Assembly: GCF_022568815.1 (NCBI RefSeq)
Contig: NZ_JAKZHX010000001.1
Location: 248,001-312,000, forward strand
Source: Undibacterium paludis
GTDB taxonomy: Bacteria; Pseudomonadota; Gammaproteobacteria; Burkholderiales; Burkholderiaceae_D
DNA length: 64,000 bases
Reading direction: 5' to 3'
The notes under the pieces were generated by a model, which saw nothing but the letters and a program-made list of their open reading frames with translations, did not search any database and was not told the DNA's origin. A program made the translations under genes and the position numbers. Position 1 is the first letter of the stretch. Each line of letters begins with the position of its first letter. Positions 16,490-25,447 of this stretch are shown here, in pieces.

Positions 16490-17488
16490 TCATTGTGCAG
16501 ATCGCAAAGACTGGTACGGTGCAGGCGCCCAGACGTAGCTATCGTCCTTATCTTTCTGTTTGCGAATATGTCCCAGGCCAGGAAAAGAAATATGTGCGCT
16601 GCCCAGCAGGTATCCATCCCTGGCGGCATCCGCAAACAGACGCTGACGACTGATCACCGCAGCATCATGGTCAACATCATATTCTATGCTGACCGTGGGT
16701 TCAGAGAATTGTATCTCTGCCACATGAACGGTATCCCCCCACAGCATCAGACGCTGCCCCTGGCTTTCTATCAGGTAGGCAGAATGGCCCGGTGTGTGTC
16801 CATAGGCTGGCACAGACCTGATACCTGGGAATAACTGGGTCGCACCATCAAAACTCTTGAGCTTGCCTGCAACCACATAAGGGTCCATGGTTTGATGCGA
16901 TTGCCTGAAAGTCGTACTCTTTTCAGGATGGGCCAGACGCGCTGATTCACCGAGCCAGAATTCACTGTCGCGCCTGTCCACATACACGGTGGCATTTGGG
17001 AACAGACGTTGCCCGCCTATCGCCAGGCCACCGGAATGGTCGCCATGGATATGCGTGAGCAGAACAGCATCAACCTGCTCAGGTTGATAGCCTGCCGCCT
17101 TGAGGTGACGTATCAGCAGACCGCCTGCATGCGGACCAAACAATTCCCCGGCGCCAGTGTCAACCAATACCAGTTGTTTGCCGGTGTTGATCAGGTAATT
17201 GTTGATCGACAGTTCTATGGGCAAATGCTCGTGACTGTCAACGATGGCCTGACGCACCAGTTCACCCGGATGCATGATTTTGTCCACGTCGCGGCTTGCC
17301 GTACCATCGGACAAAACCGTCACTTCAAAAGCGCCAAGATGAGTGCGGTAATACCCAGGCGCCTGGCTGGTAACCATGGGAGCTGCCGCATTCGCCAGAC
17401 CTGAAGACAGGAAATTGACAGAAAAAACCAGGCTCACGGCTATACGCAGCAAGCGACGGGTCACAACAGATTGAAAAGAAACTGACAT
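16490..17488 (-). CDS. Secreted MBL-fold metallo-hydrolase
   Basis: A 332-residue metallo-beta-lactamase-fold enzyme. The start at 17488 follows GGAG and opens a signal peptide ending near ANAAAP. The metal motif is THIHGDHSGG. Further ligands sit in YGHTPGHSAY and in GDTVHV, fitting a dinuclear zinc site. It resembles quorum-quenching lactonase-like or alkylsulfatase-like periplasmic MBL proteins, and neither activity can be assigned. It is divergent from the LysR gene at 17623. Confidence 0.88.
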   Translation of the reverse strand: MSVSFQSVVTRRLLRIAVSLVFSVNFLSSGLANAAAPMVTSQAPGYYRTHLGAFEVTVLSDGTASRDVDKIMHPGELVRQAIVDSHEHLPIELSINNYLINTGKQLVLVDTGAGELFGPHAGGLLIRHLKAAGYQPEQVDAVLLTHIHGDHSGGLAIGGQRLFPNATVYVDRRDSEFWLGESARLAHPEKSTTFRQSHQTMDPYVVAGKLKSFDGATQLFPGIRSVPAYGHTPGHSAYLIESQGQRLMLWGDTVHVAEIQFSEPTVSIEYDVDHDAAVISRQRLFADAARDGYLLGSAHISFPGLGHIRKQKDKDDSYVWAPAPYQSLRSAQ

Positions 17489-17622
17489 TGATATGCTCCG
17501 GTTTATTGCCCACATGGGATACTCGGCATCATAAATGTAGTTAATCACCTTAAATAGCGGGTAAACTGGCATTAATTATGCCATTTACGGCACAATCAGC
17601 AAAACTCACACTAAAGGAAAGC

Positions 17623-18543
17623 ATGCTGGAAAACATACCTGACTGGTTGATTTTTGTAAAAGTTGTACAGCATGGCAGCTTTACGGCAGGCTCTGCTTCC
17701 CTGGCCTTGCCTACGACAACGGTAAGCCGCAGGGTACGTCAGCTGGAGCAAAGACTGGGGGTACAGTTATTACACAGGACAACCAGGCGCCTGGGCCTGA
17801 CTGAAGCCGGAACCGTTTACTTCCAGCATTGCGAGCCCATGCTTGACATGATCAGGCAGGCAGAAACCGCCGTACAGCAATTGCAGGGCAAGCCACGTGG
17901 TCTGTTGAAGATGACAGCACCATTCTCCGTCATGGTGAATCTGATAGGCCCGTTACTGGCTGAATTCAATACACTTTACCCGGAAGTGACCATAGACGTG
18001 GCCCTGAGTCATCAGGTACAGGACCTGGTCTCCAAAGAGGTTGACGTGGCGCTGCGCCTGGGGCCATTACCCGATTCAAGCCTGGCAGCGCGGCGCCTGG
18101 GAATACTGAGCAACCGCATTTTTGCCAGCCCGGCTTATCTTGAACGCCACGGCGAACCATCACACCCGGACGAACTGATCCATCACCGCACGCTGACAAC
18201 CAGAGTGGCTTTGCATGGTGACACCTACGCCTGGTCACTCGGACAAGATGGGCCGGGCGGGGCAAACAGTGCACGGCTCAATTATCCAATCAAACCCGTG
18301 ATCGTGGCAGACGACCCCGAAGTCCTGAAAGCTCCTTTATTCGGCGGAACTGGCCTCATGCTGGCAACCGACCTGATCATGGCTCGGCATGTCAGCGAGG
18401 GTCTGGTTCGCCCGGTATTGCCAGCGTGGACAGGGCGCTGTCCGGAACTACATGCGGTATTCCCCAAGGCCCGCATACTGCCTGCCAAGCTGCGTGTTTT
18501 CATCGATTTTCTGGTTCGGCACATGAATGAGAGCATACGCTGA
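17623..18543 (+). CDS. LysR-family regulator
   Basis: A 306-residue LysR regulator. I chose the ATG at 17623 because of AAAGGAAAGC just before it and because LysR helices normally begin about ten residues into the protein (WLIFVKVVQHGSFTAGSASL, then TTVSRRVRQLEQRLGVQLLH). The later RTTRRLGLTEAG matches the CrgA-like branch that often regulates a divergent gene. The target is probably the MBL hydrolase, 134 bp away. Confidence 0.92.
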   Translation: MLENIPDWLIFVKVVQHGSFTAGSASLALPTTTVSRRVRQLEQRLGVQLLHRTTRRLGLTEAGTVYFQHCEPMLDMIRQAETAVQQLQGKPRGLLKMTAPFSVMVNLIGPLLAEFNTLYPEVTIDVALSHQVQDLVSKEVDVALRLGPLPDSSLAARRLGILSNRIFASPAYLERHGEPSHPDELIHHRTLTTRVALHGDTYAWSLGQDGPGGANSARLNYPIKPVIVADDPEVLKAPLFGGTGLMLATDLIMARHVSEGLVRPVLPAWTGRCPELHAVFPKARILPAKLRVFIDFLVRHMNESIR

Positions 18544-19018
18544 CACAAGATAGCGAGGACATGTCAGATCACCTGACAAAAAACCGCTTGCCTGCTGATG
18601 ATTTTTTTGACAAATTTAGCAACAAACCGGCGCGAATTCCGTGTTTTTATCAACTATCTGCAAGCAAATTCGGGGAAAGCCGGGTAAAGGAGTATAATCC
18701 AGTGACGAATCAAATTCGTGCTTACCGTATTGTTGTGCTTCTGTACAGGCAATCCCAGGCAGCAAGCTGCCCATGACTTGATCAAAACCGTTTTATCTGC
18801 CGTCTGTTGAGACCGCTTGTACCTGCGCACTGTGTAAATTGATGGCAAAACCATCGAAGCACAGCCTACTTCAACATCTGACTTGCCCTGACAACGCTGC
18901 CTGGCAGACCGGTCGCAAGTAAGTTCACCGTACTCCCCTGCAGACGATACTGCTTCGTCTGCGCGTTCGCGGCAGCAGTTTTTGATGTCGCCTCACCTTA
19001 ATTGAAAAAAGAAAACAC
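18544..19018 (+). other. 475-bp leader/intergenic region before infA2
   Basis: No convincing gene is present. TATAAT at 18693-18698 could be a -10 box, giving infA2 a leader of about 310 nt. The leader contains a small hairpin (ACGAAT at 18705-18710 with ATTCGT at 18714-18719) and an 8-bp stem at 18940-18962. Long structured leaders are typical of cold-regulated genes, but this is inference. Confidence 0.4.
18940..18962 (+). promoter_or_regulatory. Stem-loop in infA2 leader
   Basis: A perfect 8-bp stem (GCAGACGA with TCGTCTGC) and a 7-nt loop, 57 nt upstream of the infA2 start. It lies in a long untranslated leader and could control translation or RNA stability. Confidence 0.4.
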
Positions 19019-19282
19019 ATGGCAAAAGAAGAATTGTTGGAAATGAGTGGCCAGGTTGAAGAAGTGCTGCCCGATTCACGTTTTCGCGTGAACCTGGACA
19101 ATGGTCACAAATTGATTGCCTACACCTCAGGCAAAATGCGTCAGCATCACATACGCATTTTGGCCGGTGACAAGGTGACACTGGAATTGTCGCCATATGA
19201 CCTGACCAAGGGCAGGATTACTTTCCGTCATATAGAAACACGCGGGCCAGCGGGTGGTGGTGGTCAGTACCGTCGTCGCTAA
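19019..19282 (+). CDS. infA: Translation initiation factor IF-1, long paralogue
   Basis: An 87-residue OB-fold protein, [19 protein letters not shown]..., with the IF-1 hallmarks [20 protein letters not shown] and [22 protein letters not shown]. It is about 15 residues longer than the standard 72-residue IF-1, owing to a Gly/Arg-rich tail ([12 protein letters not shown]). Betaproteobacteria often carry such a second infA outside the ribosomal protein cluster, and no ribosomal genes are nearby here. It occupies the ribosomal A site during initiation. The long leader suggests conditional, perhaps cold, expression. Confidence 0.93.
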   Translation: MAKEELLEMSGQVEEVLPDSRFRVNLDNGHKLIAYTSGKMRQHHIRILAGDKVTLELSPYDLTKGRITFRHIETRGPAGGGGQYRRR

Positions 19283-19305
19283 CAAGCATCCGTCAACAAA
19301 CCATG

Positions 19306-20241
19306 TCAGCTTTCATACTGACGCTGCACCCATTTGATGACACCGTCCAGGCTACGGAAATCGGCAACTGAACGACAGACTATGTGCGGGTGCCTTGCCC
19401 GCAACATTGCCGACAGGGCCGAGCCTGGCCCCAGTTCCAAAGCAAAACTGATGTTGTTTTCTGCAATGGCATCCATGCAGGCATCCCAGTGTATGGTATT
19501 GCTTAACTGCGCCAGCAGGCTGCTGCGTATTTGCGCACCTGTACAGACTTTTTCCGCATTGACGCCAGCCAGCACCGGCACGGCATTATCACGAAAAGCT
19601 GTTACGTCCAGCGCAGTCGACAATACCTGCTGTGCAGGCTGCATCAAAGGCGTATGTGAAGCAACATGCACAGCAATCTCTGTCAGATTGACATCCTGCC
19701 CCGGTAATCGCAGGAACAGCGAGGCTGCCTCTGCAATATCGTCTGACAGGCCGGCGACAATGACCTTGTTGGCGGCAGTGACGATGGCGATATGCAGTTG
19801 ATGTTGCTGCGCGACCTCAGCTATTTTATCCAGAGGAATACCGGATACAGCAAGCATGCCTTGCGGCTTTGTGATGCAGGCCTGCATCATGGCGGCGCGG
19901 CTGGTCGCCAGAGCCAATACGACATCCACATCAAGACTGCCACTGACTGCATGGGCAGCAAATTCGCCTATGCTGTATCCGGCAACCAGATCTGCTTGCG
20001 GTAAATGCTCACGCAGCGCCAACCAGTTTGCCAGTGTCGCCGTGACGATCAGGGTTTGGGCGTACAGGTTTTCAAACAGCAGTCCCGGTGTTGCCAATAC
20101 ATCCGCCAGTCGTTTACCGTCTATGCTTTTATCCAGTGACAGTTGCAGCCATTCTGCGGCTGTTGCATTGGTGTTCGCCATGTCGAACATCTGCGCAGTT
20201 TGCGCTCCCTGGCCGGGACAAAGCAGGGCAAATCTGTTCAT
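19306..20241 (-). CDS. mdcH: Malonate decarboxylase epsilon, malonyl-transacylase
   Basis: A 311-residue acyltransferase of the FabD type. It shows the PGQGAQ opening, the catalytic GYSIGEF elbow, and the SHTPLM His segment. In the malonate decarboxylase system MdcH loads malonyl groups onto the acetylated prosthetic group of MdcC. It is the last gene of the ten-gene malonate operon and lies 3 bp after mdcB. It is convergent with infA. Confidence 0.9.
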   Translation of the reverse strand: MNRFALLCPGQGAQTAQMFDMANTNATAAEWLQLSLDKSIDGKRLADVLATPGLLFENLYAQTLIVTATLANWLALREHLPQADLVAGYSIGEFAAHAVSGSLDVDVVLALATSRAAMMQACITKPQGMLAVSGIPLDKIAEVAQQHQLHIAIVTAANKVIVAGLSDDIAEAASLFLRLPGQDVNLTEIAVHVASHTPLMQPAQQVLSTALDVTAFRDNAVPVLAGVNAEKVCTGAQIRSSLLAQLSNTIHWDACMDAIAENNISFALELGPGSALSAMLRARHPHIVCRSVADFRSLDGVIKWVQRQYES

Positions 20242-20244
20242 CGC

Positions 20245-21165
20245 TCAGGGCTTTTCTGCAACCGGGAAATTCATGCAGAGATCATGTACAAAACAGGTCG
20301 CCGCCAGCAGGTCGGCAGCACCACCCGGCGATAGTTTTCGCTGGATGAATTGCTGGTGATATTGCTCGGCCTGTTGCAACCAGACAGGGTTTTCAGTCGC
20401 CCCCTGGTTTAAAAATCCCTGTGCTGCGGTCCTGGCAAAATCAACGCCGCTCGTGCCACCGCGATGATATAAATTGGTATCACTGATATGCGCCATCAAT
20501 GCAAAGAAAGTATCGACCTGGGCCAAATGGATGTCACTCCTTTTGCGAAGGCTTTTTTGCATGCGTGGTAATGCCACATCGAAGATTGACGGAAATCCTG
20601 CTGCCGCCTCTTCACGCGCACCACTGACTGCATAATGATGTGCGACTTGCTGTCCATGGCTGAGAACATCATCGGATGACTGGGCTGCGCTGTGCTCGCG
20701 TAATGCCTGGCCCCAGTGTGATGCGATGGCTAACTGCAAACTCGCCGGTGACATCCCCTGCCCTTGCTGCAAACAACAGGCAGCGGCGGCACACAGGATA
20801 CCAAGCGCAAAAATCGCCCCTCTATGGGTATTGACACCTCCGGTCGCCAGCAGCATGCGCTGTTCAGCCCTGATGCCTAACTGCCTGAGTTCTTCAAATC
20901 CCGCGCCACGCGCACCGGCAATGGTGATCGCCTTGAAGTAATGTCGCAGAGCAAACAGGCTGCGCATGAAGCAGGCAGCATCCATATCGCTGTGGCTGCC
21001 CTGGTCGCGCAAAGAGACCAGACCGGGTTTGGGGTAGAGAACCAGTTCAGCATACAGGCTGCGCACAGCCAGCCTGGCGATCAAGTGCAGCTGTTGCCTG
21101 GCCTGCATGTTTGCCTGCCACGGCAATGTTGACACACAGGTTTGAAAAGCTGACTGGCTTAACAT
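20245..21165 (-). CDS. mdcB: Triphosphoribosyl-dephospho-CoA synthase
   Basis: A 306-residue CitG/MdcB-family protein that makes the 2'-(5''-triphosphoribosyl)-3'-dephospho-CoA precursor of the acyl-carrier prosthetic group. Family marks are the ELVLYPKPGLVSLRDQGSH segment near residue 45 and the TGGVNTHRGAIFALGIL segment. It overlaps mdcG by 7 bp, consistent with translation coupling. Confidence 0.92.
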   Translation of the reverse strand: MLSQSAFQTCVSTLPWQANMQARQQLHLIARLAVRSLYAELVLYPKPGLVSLRDQGSHSDMDAACFMRSLFALRHYFKAITIAGARGAGFEELRQLGIRAEQRMLLATGGVNTHRGAIFALGILCAAAACCLQQGQGMSPASLQLAIASHWGQALREHSAAQSSDDVLSHGQQVAHHYAVSGAREEAAAGFPSIFDVALPRMQKSLRKRSDIHLAQVDTFFALMAHISDTNLYHRGGTSGVDFARTAAQGFLNQGATENPVWLQQAEQYHQQFIQRKLSPGGAADLLAATCFVHDLCMNFPVAEKP

Positions 21166-21851
21166 GGCAATTCACCTTCCGGCAATTGCTGCAGCAATTC
21201 CTGGCGCGTGCGCAGACTGACGCCTTGCAAGCTTTTTACCATGACGCGCTGCTGCAAATAATCAGTTGCTTCGCTGGGACATTGTGCCCACTCTTTCCAG
21301 GCCACGGCCATTTCATCAGGGAAGATAATTTCACCATCCAGTGGTAACAGCTGGCTGTACTGCTGTAGCAAAGCCAGACCGACACGCAACTGCGCCTGGT
21401 GATAAGGGCGGAACAGGATATCAATGTCAGATGCCGCATTCAGGTAAGCCTGCCCCGTCAGGAATTGCATGGACAATGAACCATACACGCGCAGCTTGAT
21501 ACCTGCCAGCAATGCCTCGTGATGCAGCTTTTGCAAATCAGCTTGCCAGACGGCAGGTGCAGTCATGATCACGCTATGCAAAGACAGAGACGGTTGATGG
21601 ATGGCGATGTCGTCAAGTTTGATGCGGGCAGCAAAGCGTGGCTTGTTGCCATCAAGCGGTGGCAACGGAAAACCTATGCAGACTTCATCATCTGCGGCAT
21701 CCGGCTGGCGGCGCGTGACCACGGCAGGCCATTCTTCCTGCTGCCAGAGACCAAGCCTGGCCTGCAGATCCGTTGGCAACACCAGGCCCTGCCAGGCAGT
21801 ATCAGACAGCCAGACCAGATCATGTCTTTGGTAATGCGCAAAACTATCCAT
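21159..21851 (-). CDS. mdcG: Phosphoribosyl-dephospho-CoA transferase
   Basis: A 230-residue nucleotidyltransferase-type enzyme that attaches the prosthetic group from the MdcB product to MdcC. The diagnostic segment is YGSLSMQFLTGQAYL followed by SDIDIL, containing the two catalytic Asp residues of the nucleotidyltransferase fold. It sits 3 bp after mdcE and overlaps mdcB. Confidence 0.92.
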   Translation of the reverse strand: MDSFAHYQRHDLVWLSDTAWQGLVLPTDLQARLGLWQQEEWPAVVTRRQPDAADDEVCIGFPLPPLDGNKPRFAARIKLDDIAIHQPSLSLHSVIMTAPAVWQADLQKLHHEALLAGIKLRVYGSLSMQFLTGQAYLNAASDIDILFRPYHQAQLRVGLALLQQYSQLLPLDGEIIFPDEMAVAWKEWAQCPSEATDYLQQRVMVKSLQGVSLRTRQELLQQLPEGELPC

Positions 21852-21854
21852 GTC

Positions 21855-22571
21855 TTACTTTTCTTGTGCCAGTGCTTGCGCCATGATGGTATCGATGACT
21901 TGCTGCGCCATGCGACGGCCACCGCGTTGCCTGCCCAGTTCACTGCGTCTGTCTGCTGCATCAGCGCAGGCAAAAGCCTGTTGCAGACATTGCGCCAGGT
22001 CACCTTGCCAGATCGCCTGCACGCCACCCATGCGTTCATAGTTCTTTGGCCCTGGCGCGAACACGGGATTATCCTGTGCCAGTTCTGTCAGTCTTTCTTC
22101 TGCCACTTTGGTGATGCGCGCCATGGCAGGCAACCCCATCACTCTTATCGTTGCTTCTGGCAAGGCATAGCAGGCATCGGCCATCATGCCGCTGGTAATG
22201 AAACCGCCAGACAAGGCCTGGTCATAAACCAGGGCGACAATCTTGTGGCCGGATTGCCTGGCCAGTTCCAGGCATTTTCCCAGATGTGCCATATAACTAT
22301 TGATGCCCAGCATTTCATCCCGGTGGCGCAGGCGCTGGCCCTGGGTATCAACCAGCAAGAGTATCGGCCTTTGCGGAAATTCACGCACCGTCGCCAATAC
22401 GGCTTTTGCCTGTGCCAGGGCGATCTCTACACCGATGGAAGTATGCCCACTGGTGCCGATGACACTGATAGTTTGCTCACCAATCTGCGCCGAACCCGAA
22501 ATAAAATCATCAATGATATTGACCTGATGCCCCTGCGGGAATAATTGTGCCAGTAATTGCAGGCTATCCAT
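21855..22571 (-). CDS. mdcE: Malonate decarboxylase gamma subunit
   Basis: A 238-residue carboxyltransferase-fold subunit (crotonase-like), which with MdcD forms the decarboxylase acting on malonyl-S-MdcC. Segments such as VDTQGQRLRHRDEML, the VYDQALSGGFITSGMMAD oxyanion stretch and the C-terminal GGRRMAQQVID match the family. It overlaps mdcD by 8 bp. Confidence 0.9.
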   Translation of the reverse strand: MDSLQLLAQLFPQGHQVNIIDDFISGSAQIGEQTISVIGTSGHTSIGVEIALAQAKAVLATVREFPQRPILLLVDTQGQRLRHRDEMLGINSYMAHLGKCLELARQSGHKIVALVYDQALSGGFITSGMMADACYALPEATIRVMGLPAMARITKVAEERLTELAQDNPVFAPGPKNYERMGGVQAIWQGDLAQCLQQAFACADAADRRSELGRQRGGRRMAQQVIDTIMAQALAQEK

Positions 22572-23463
22572 GCTGGCGCTCCCCTGTCTTGATGCCGGCT
22601 GTCAGTTGCAAGAAAGCCTCTGCATCAAGCATGGCCACTTCTTCCAGATGTCTGACGCCCATGGCGGCCCAGATATCCATGGGTTCAGTCATGTCCCCAA
22701 AACTCTGCAATCTGTTATTCAACATTGTCTGTTCGTCTTCAAGGTCTTGCAGGCTCAAGGCAACGTCAGCCTGGGCAAAGTGCTGCATGGCCTGGACAAC
22801 TGCTGTCTTGAATTGGTACGTCTCATCGGCCACCAGTATCTGGCAATCACCAAGCAGGTATCGGTGCTTGCCACCCGTGGTGCGCCATACCAGGGCGCGG
22901 TCACGTGAATCAAATTCTTCTACGCCGTTGGCAGTTTCTATGACTTCCGGACCGGACATGGCCAGACGCGCTTCTTCTGACATGATAATGACGTTGGCGC
23001 AGCGCGAGACTATGCCCATGCCGCCAAAGCAACCATTACTGCCGCCGATCACCACGATCACAGGAATGCCAGCGGCGCGTACGGCCAGCAAGGCGCGCAT
23101 GACTTCAGAAACGGCAATCAAACCCGCATTCGCTTCATGCAGACGCACACCGCCCGACTCGGCCAGCAAGACCAGGGCATCAGGTTGGTTCACGATAGCC
23201 GCCCGCATCAGCCCGACCAGTTTGGCGCCATGCACTTCACCAACTGCCCCGCCCATGAACCCACCTTCCTGCGCAGCCACATAGACCTGCTTACCCTCGA
23301 TACTGCCACGACCAACAACGACACCATCATCAAATGACACGGGTGCATTGAGTTGCGGCAGATGCGGGCTGGTCCACTGGCTCGAAGGCGGCAAAAATTC
23401 TTTGAAATCGCTGACCATGGCAGCGATGCGCTGTCTTGCCGTGCTCTCCAGATAGCTGCTCAT
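22564..23463 (-). CDS. mdcD: Malonate decarboxylase beta subunit
   Basis: A 299-residue carboxyltransferase subunit. Recognisable segments are FDDGVVVGRGSIEGKQVYV, AAQEGGFMGGAVGEVHGAK and GGSNGCFGGMGI, typical of acetyl-CoA carboxylase beta-like folds with an oxyanion hole. It pairs with MdcE. It overlaps mdcC by ATGA. Confidence 0.92.
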   Translation of the reverse strand: MSSYLESTARQRIAAMVSDFKEFLPPSSQWTSPHLPQLNAPVSFDDGVVVGRGSIEGKQVYVAAQEGGFMGGAVGEVHGAKLVGLMRAAIVNQPDALVLLAESGGVRLHEANAGLIAVSEVMRALLAVRAAGIPVIVVIGGSNGCFGGMGIVSRCANVIIMSEEARLAMSGPEVIETANGVEEFDSRDRALVWRTTGGKHRYLLGDCQILVADETYQFKTAVVQAMQHFAQADVALSLQDLEDEQTMLNNRLQSFGDMTEPMDIWAAMGVRHLEEVAMLDAEAFLQLTAGIKTGERQHG

Positions 23464-23774
23464 GGTGCTTGCTCCAGACAGGCTTCGATGGCCTGGTCAA
23501 GGCGCAGGCTGACCACGGCTGGCGTCGCCCCCATGTCATTGATGGCAATGCTGGCATCTGCCAGTTGCCAGCGCTGGTTGAAGTCATGCATGACCGCCTG
23601 CCAGATGGCGCCAAAACCCATGGCAGCGGTATTGATTTCTATCTCGCAGGCGTTTTGCAAATCCGCTACCTGTACCAGCACTTCGAGGTTACCGGAACTG
23701 ACGACACCGACCAGTTGTGTTGCACCAGCCAGTTTGCGTTGTCCATTTTCAAAGCGGAACACCAGTTTTTCCAT
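23460..23774 (-). CDS. mdcC: Malonate decarboxylase acyl carrier protein
   Basis: A 104-residue delta subunit. VGVVSSGNLEVLVQ contains the Ser that receives the phosphoribosyl-dephospho-CoA group. It has the usual length for MdcC. It sits 8 bp after mdcA and overlaps mdcD by four bases. Confidence 0.93.
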   Translation of the reverse strand: MEKLVFRFENGQRKLAGATQLVGVVSSGNLEVLVQVADLQNACEIEINTAAMGFGAIWQAVMHDFNQRWQLADASIAINDMGATPAVVSLRLDQAIEACLEQAP

Positions 23775-23782
23775 GACTATCC

Positions 23783-25447
23783 TTACCAGTTCCTGAAGCG
23801 CTTGGGCGGTTGATATAAACCGCCCGATGCGCGTACCAGGTCTTTCATGTTCTTTGCGGCCAGCAGGTCACGTGTGGCCAGGCGTTTGTCTATGCCCAGG
23901 TCTTCTGCGCGTTTGATGATGCCACGATCACGCAGGTTTTCTACCATGCGTTTATCACGTGCCAGCCCGACTGGCGTATAACCTGCGACACCGCGTATGG
24001 CCTGCTCACGTTCTTCTTCACTGCGGCACAGGAGAAGATTGACGATACCTTCTTCTGTCAGGATATGGGTCACATCGTCACCATAAATCATCACGGGCGG
24101 TATCGCCATATTGGCCTGCTCTGCCAGTTGCCAGGCATCGAGTCTTTCCACAAAGGCAGGTTGCATATGTTCGCGGAAGGTCTCGACCATCTGTACCACC
24201 AGTTTTTGTCCGCGTGGTATCTGATTGCTGCCTGCGCGTGCCTCGCGACCAGCTTTGAGCCATGCCGGACTGGCATGGCGTCGGCCACGTGCATCTGCGC
24301 CCATATTTGGCGCGCCACCAAAACCGGCGATACGGCCCAGGGTGGCTGTCGATGAATTGCCCTGCAAATCAATCTGCAATGTGGAACCGATGAACATGTC
24401 GCAGGCGTAATGCCCTGCTGCTTGTGACAGTGCGCGGTTGCTGCGCATGCTGCCGTCAGTGCCGACAAAAAAGATATCGGGCCGGGCGCGGATATAGTCT
24501 TCCATACCCAGTTCAGAACCAAAGGAATGCACGGATTCAACAAAACCTGCTTCTATTGCCGGTATCAATGCCGGGTGCGGGTTCAGCGCCCAATGACTGG
24601 CAATCTTTCCTTTCAAACCCAGCGATGCTGCATAGGTGGGCAAGAGCAATTCTATGGCGGCGGTATCAAAACCTATGCCGTGGTTGAGACGTTTGACTTC
24701 ATATTCGGCATAGATACCCTTGATGGCCATCATCGCCATCAAGACCTGTATCTCGGAGATCAAAGCAGGGTCACGGGTGAACAAAGGTTCTATGTAATGC
24801 GGCGTCGGCGCCTGCACGACAAAGTCTACCCAGCCTGCAGGTATATCAACACGCGGCAAGACATCAACTATTTCATTGACCTGGGCAATCACGATGCCGG
24901 ATTTAAAGGCGGTGGCTTCGACGATGGTCGGTGTGTCTTCAGTATTGGGGCCAGTATACAAATTGCCTGCACGGTCAGCCGACTGCGCTGCGACCAGGGC
25001 AACGCGCGGCGTCAGGTCAACGAAATAGCGTGCATACAATTCCAGGTAAGTGTGGATAGCGCCGATATTCAACTTGCCTGCCGAGGCCAGCTTGGCCAGA
25101 CGCGCAGCCTGCGGGCCAGAAAATGAAAAATCGAGTTTGCTGGCTATCCCTTTATCGAAGACATCAAGATGCTCAGGCAAGGCCAGCACCGACAGCAACA
25201 TGTGCAGGTCATGAACATGGGCCGGGTCAAGTTGCGTCAGGGCTTTTGCCAGGAAATCTGCCTGCTTCTGGTTATTGCCTTCCAGGCAAACCCTGTCACC
25301 TGCTTCCAGCACCGCATGCAGACAATCACCGACACGCTGCTGTGGCAGTATCTTGCCCTGCAAATCATTGCCCAGCACAGCGGCTGCGCGTTGCAGGCGC
25401 TGCCGGCGATTGGTTTGCAGGGTATTCCAGCGACCGTTCTCGGTCAT
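23783..25447 (-). CDS. mdcA: Malonate decarboxylase alpha (acetyl:malonyl transferase)
   Basis: A 554-residue CoA-transferase-like subunit that exchanges acetyl for malonyl on MdcC. The start is the ATG at 25447, which shares one base with the stop of the TRAP permease gene (TAATG). The gene is close to full family length. Segments HYIEPLFTRDPALISE and FVGTDGSMRSNRALSQ are characteristic. It opens the enzymatic part of the operon. Confidence 0.93.
   Translation of the reverse strand: MTENGRWNTLQTNRRQRLQRAAAVLGNDLQGKILPQQRVGDCLHAVLEAGDRVCLEGNNQKQADFLAKALTQLDPAHVHDLHMLLSVLALPEHLDVFDKGIASKLDFSFSGPQAARLAKLASAGKLNIGAIHTYLELYARYFVDLTPRVALVAAQSADRAGNLYTGPNTEDTPTIVEATAFKSGIVIAQVNEIVDVLPRVDIPAGWVDFVVQAPTPHYIEPLFTRDPALISEIQVLMAMMAIKGIYAEYEVKRLNHGIGFDTAAIELLLPTYAASLGLKGKIASHWALNPHPALIPAIEAGFVESVHSFGSELGMEDYIRARPDIFFVGTDGSMRSNRALSQAAGHYACDMFIGSTLQIDLQGNSSTATLGRIAGFGGAPNMGADARGRRHASPAWLKAGREARAGSNQIPRGQKLVVQMVETFREHMQPAFVERLDAWQLAEQANMAIPPVMIYGDDVTHILTEEGIVNLLLCRSEEEREQAIRGVAGYTPVGLARDKRMVENLRDRGIIKRAEDLGIDKRLATRDLLAAKNMKDLVRASGGLYQPPKRFRNW

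Noticed and set aside
21519..22544. Long plus-strand open frame opposite mdcG and mdcE
   Set aside because: The minus-strand genes have clear family motifs and operon spacing. The plus frame has His/Gln-rich, unstructured composition typical of a shadow.
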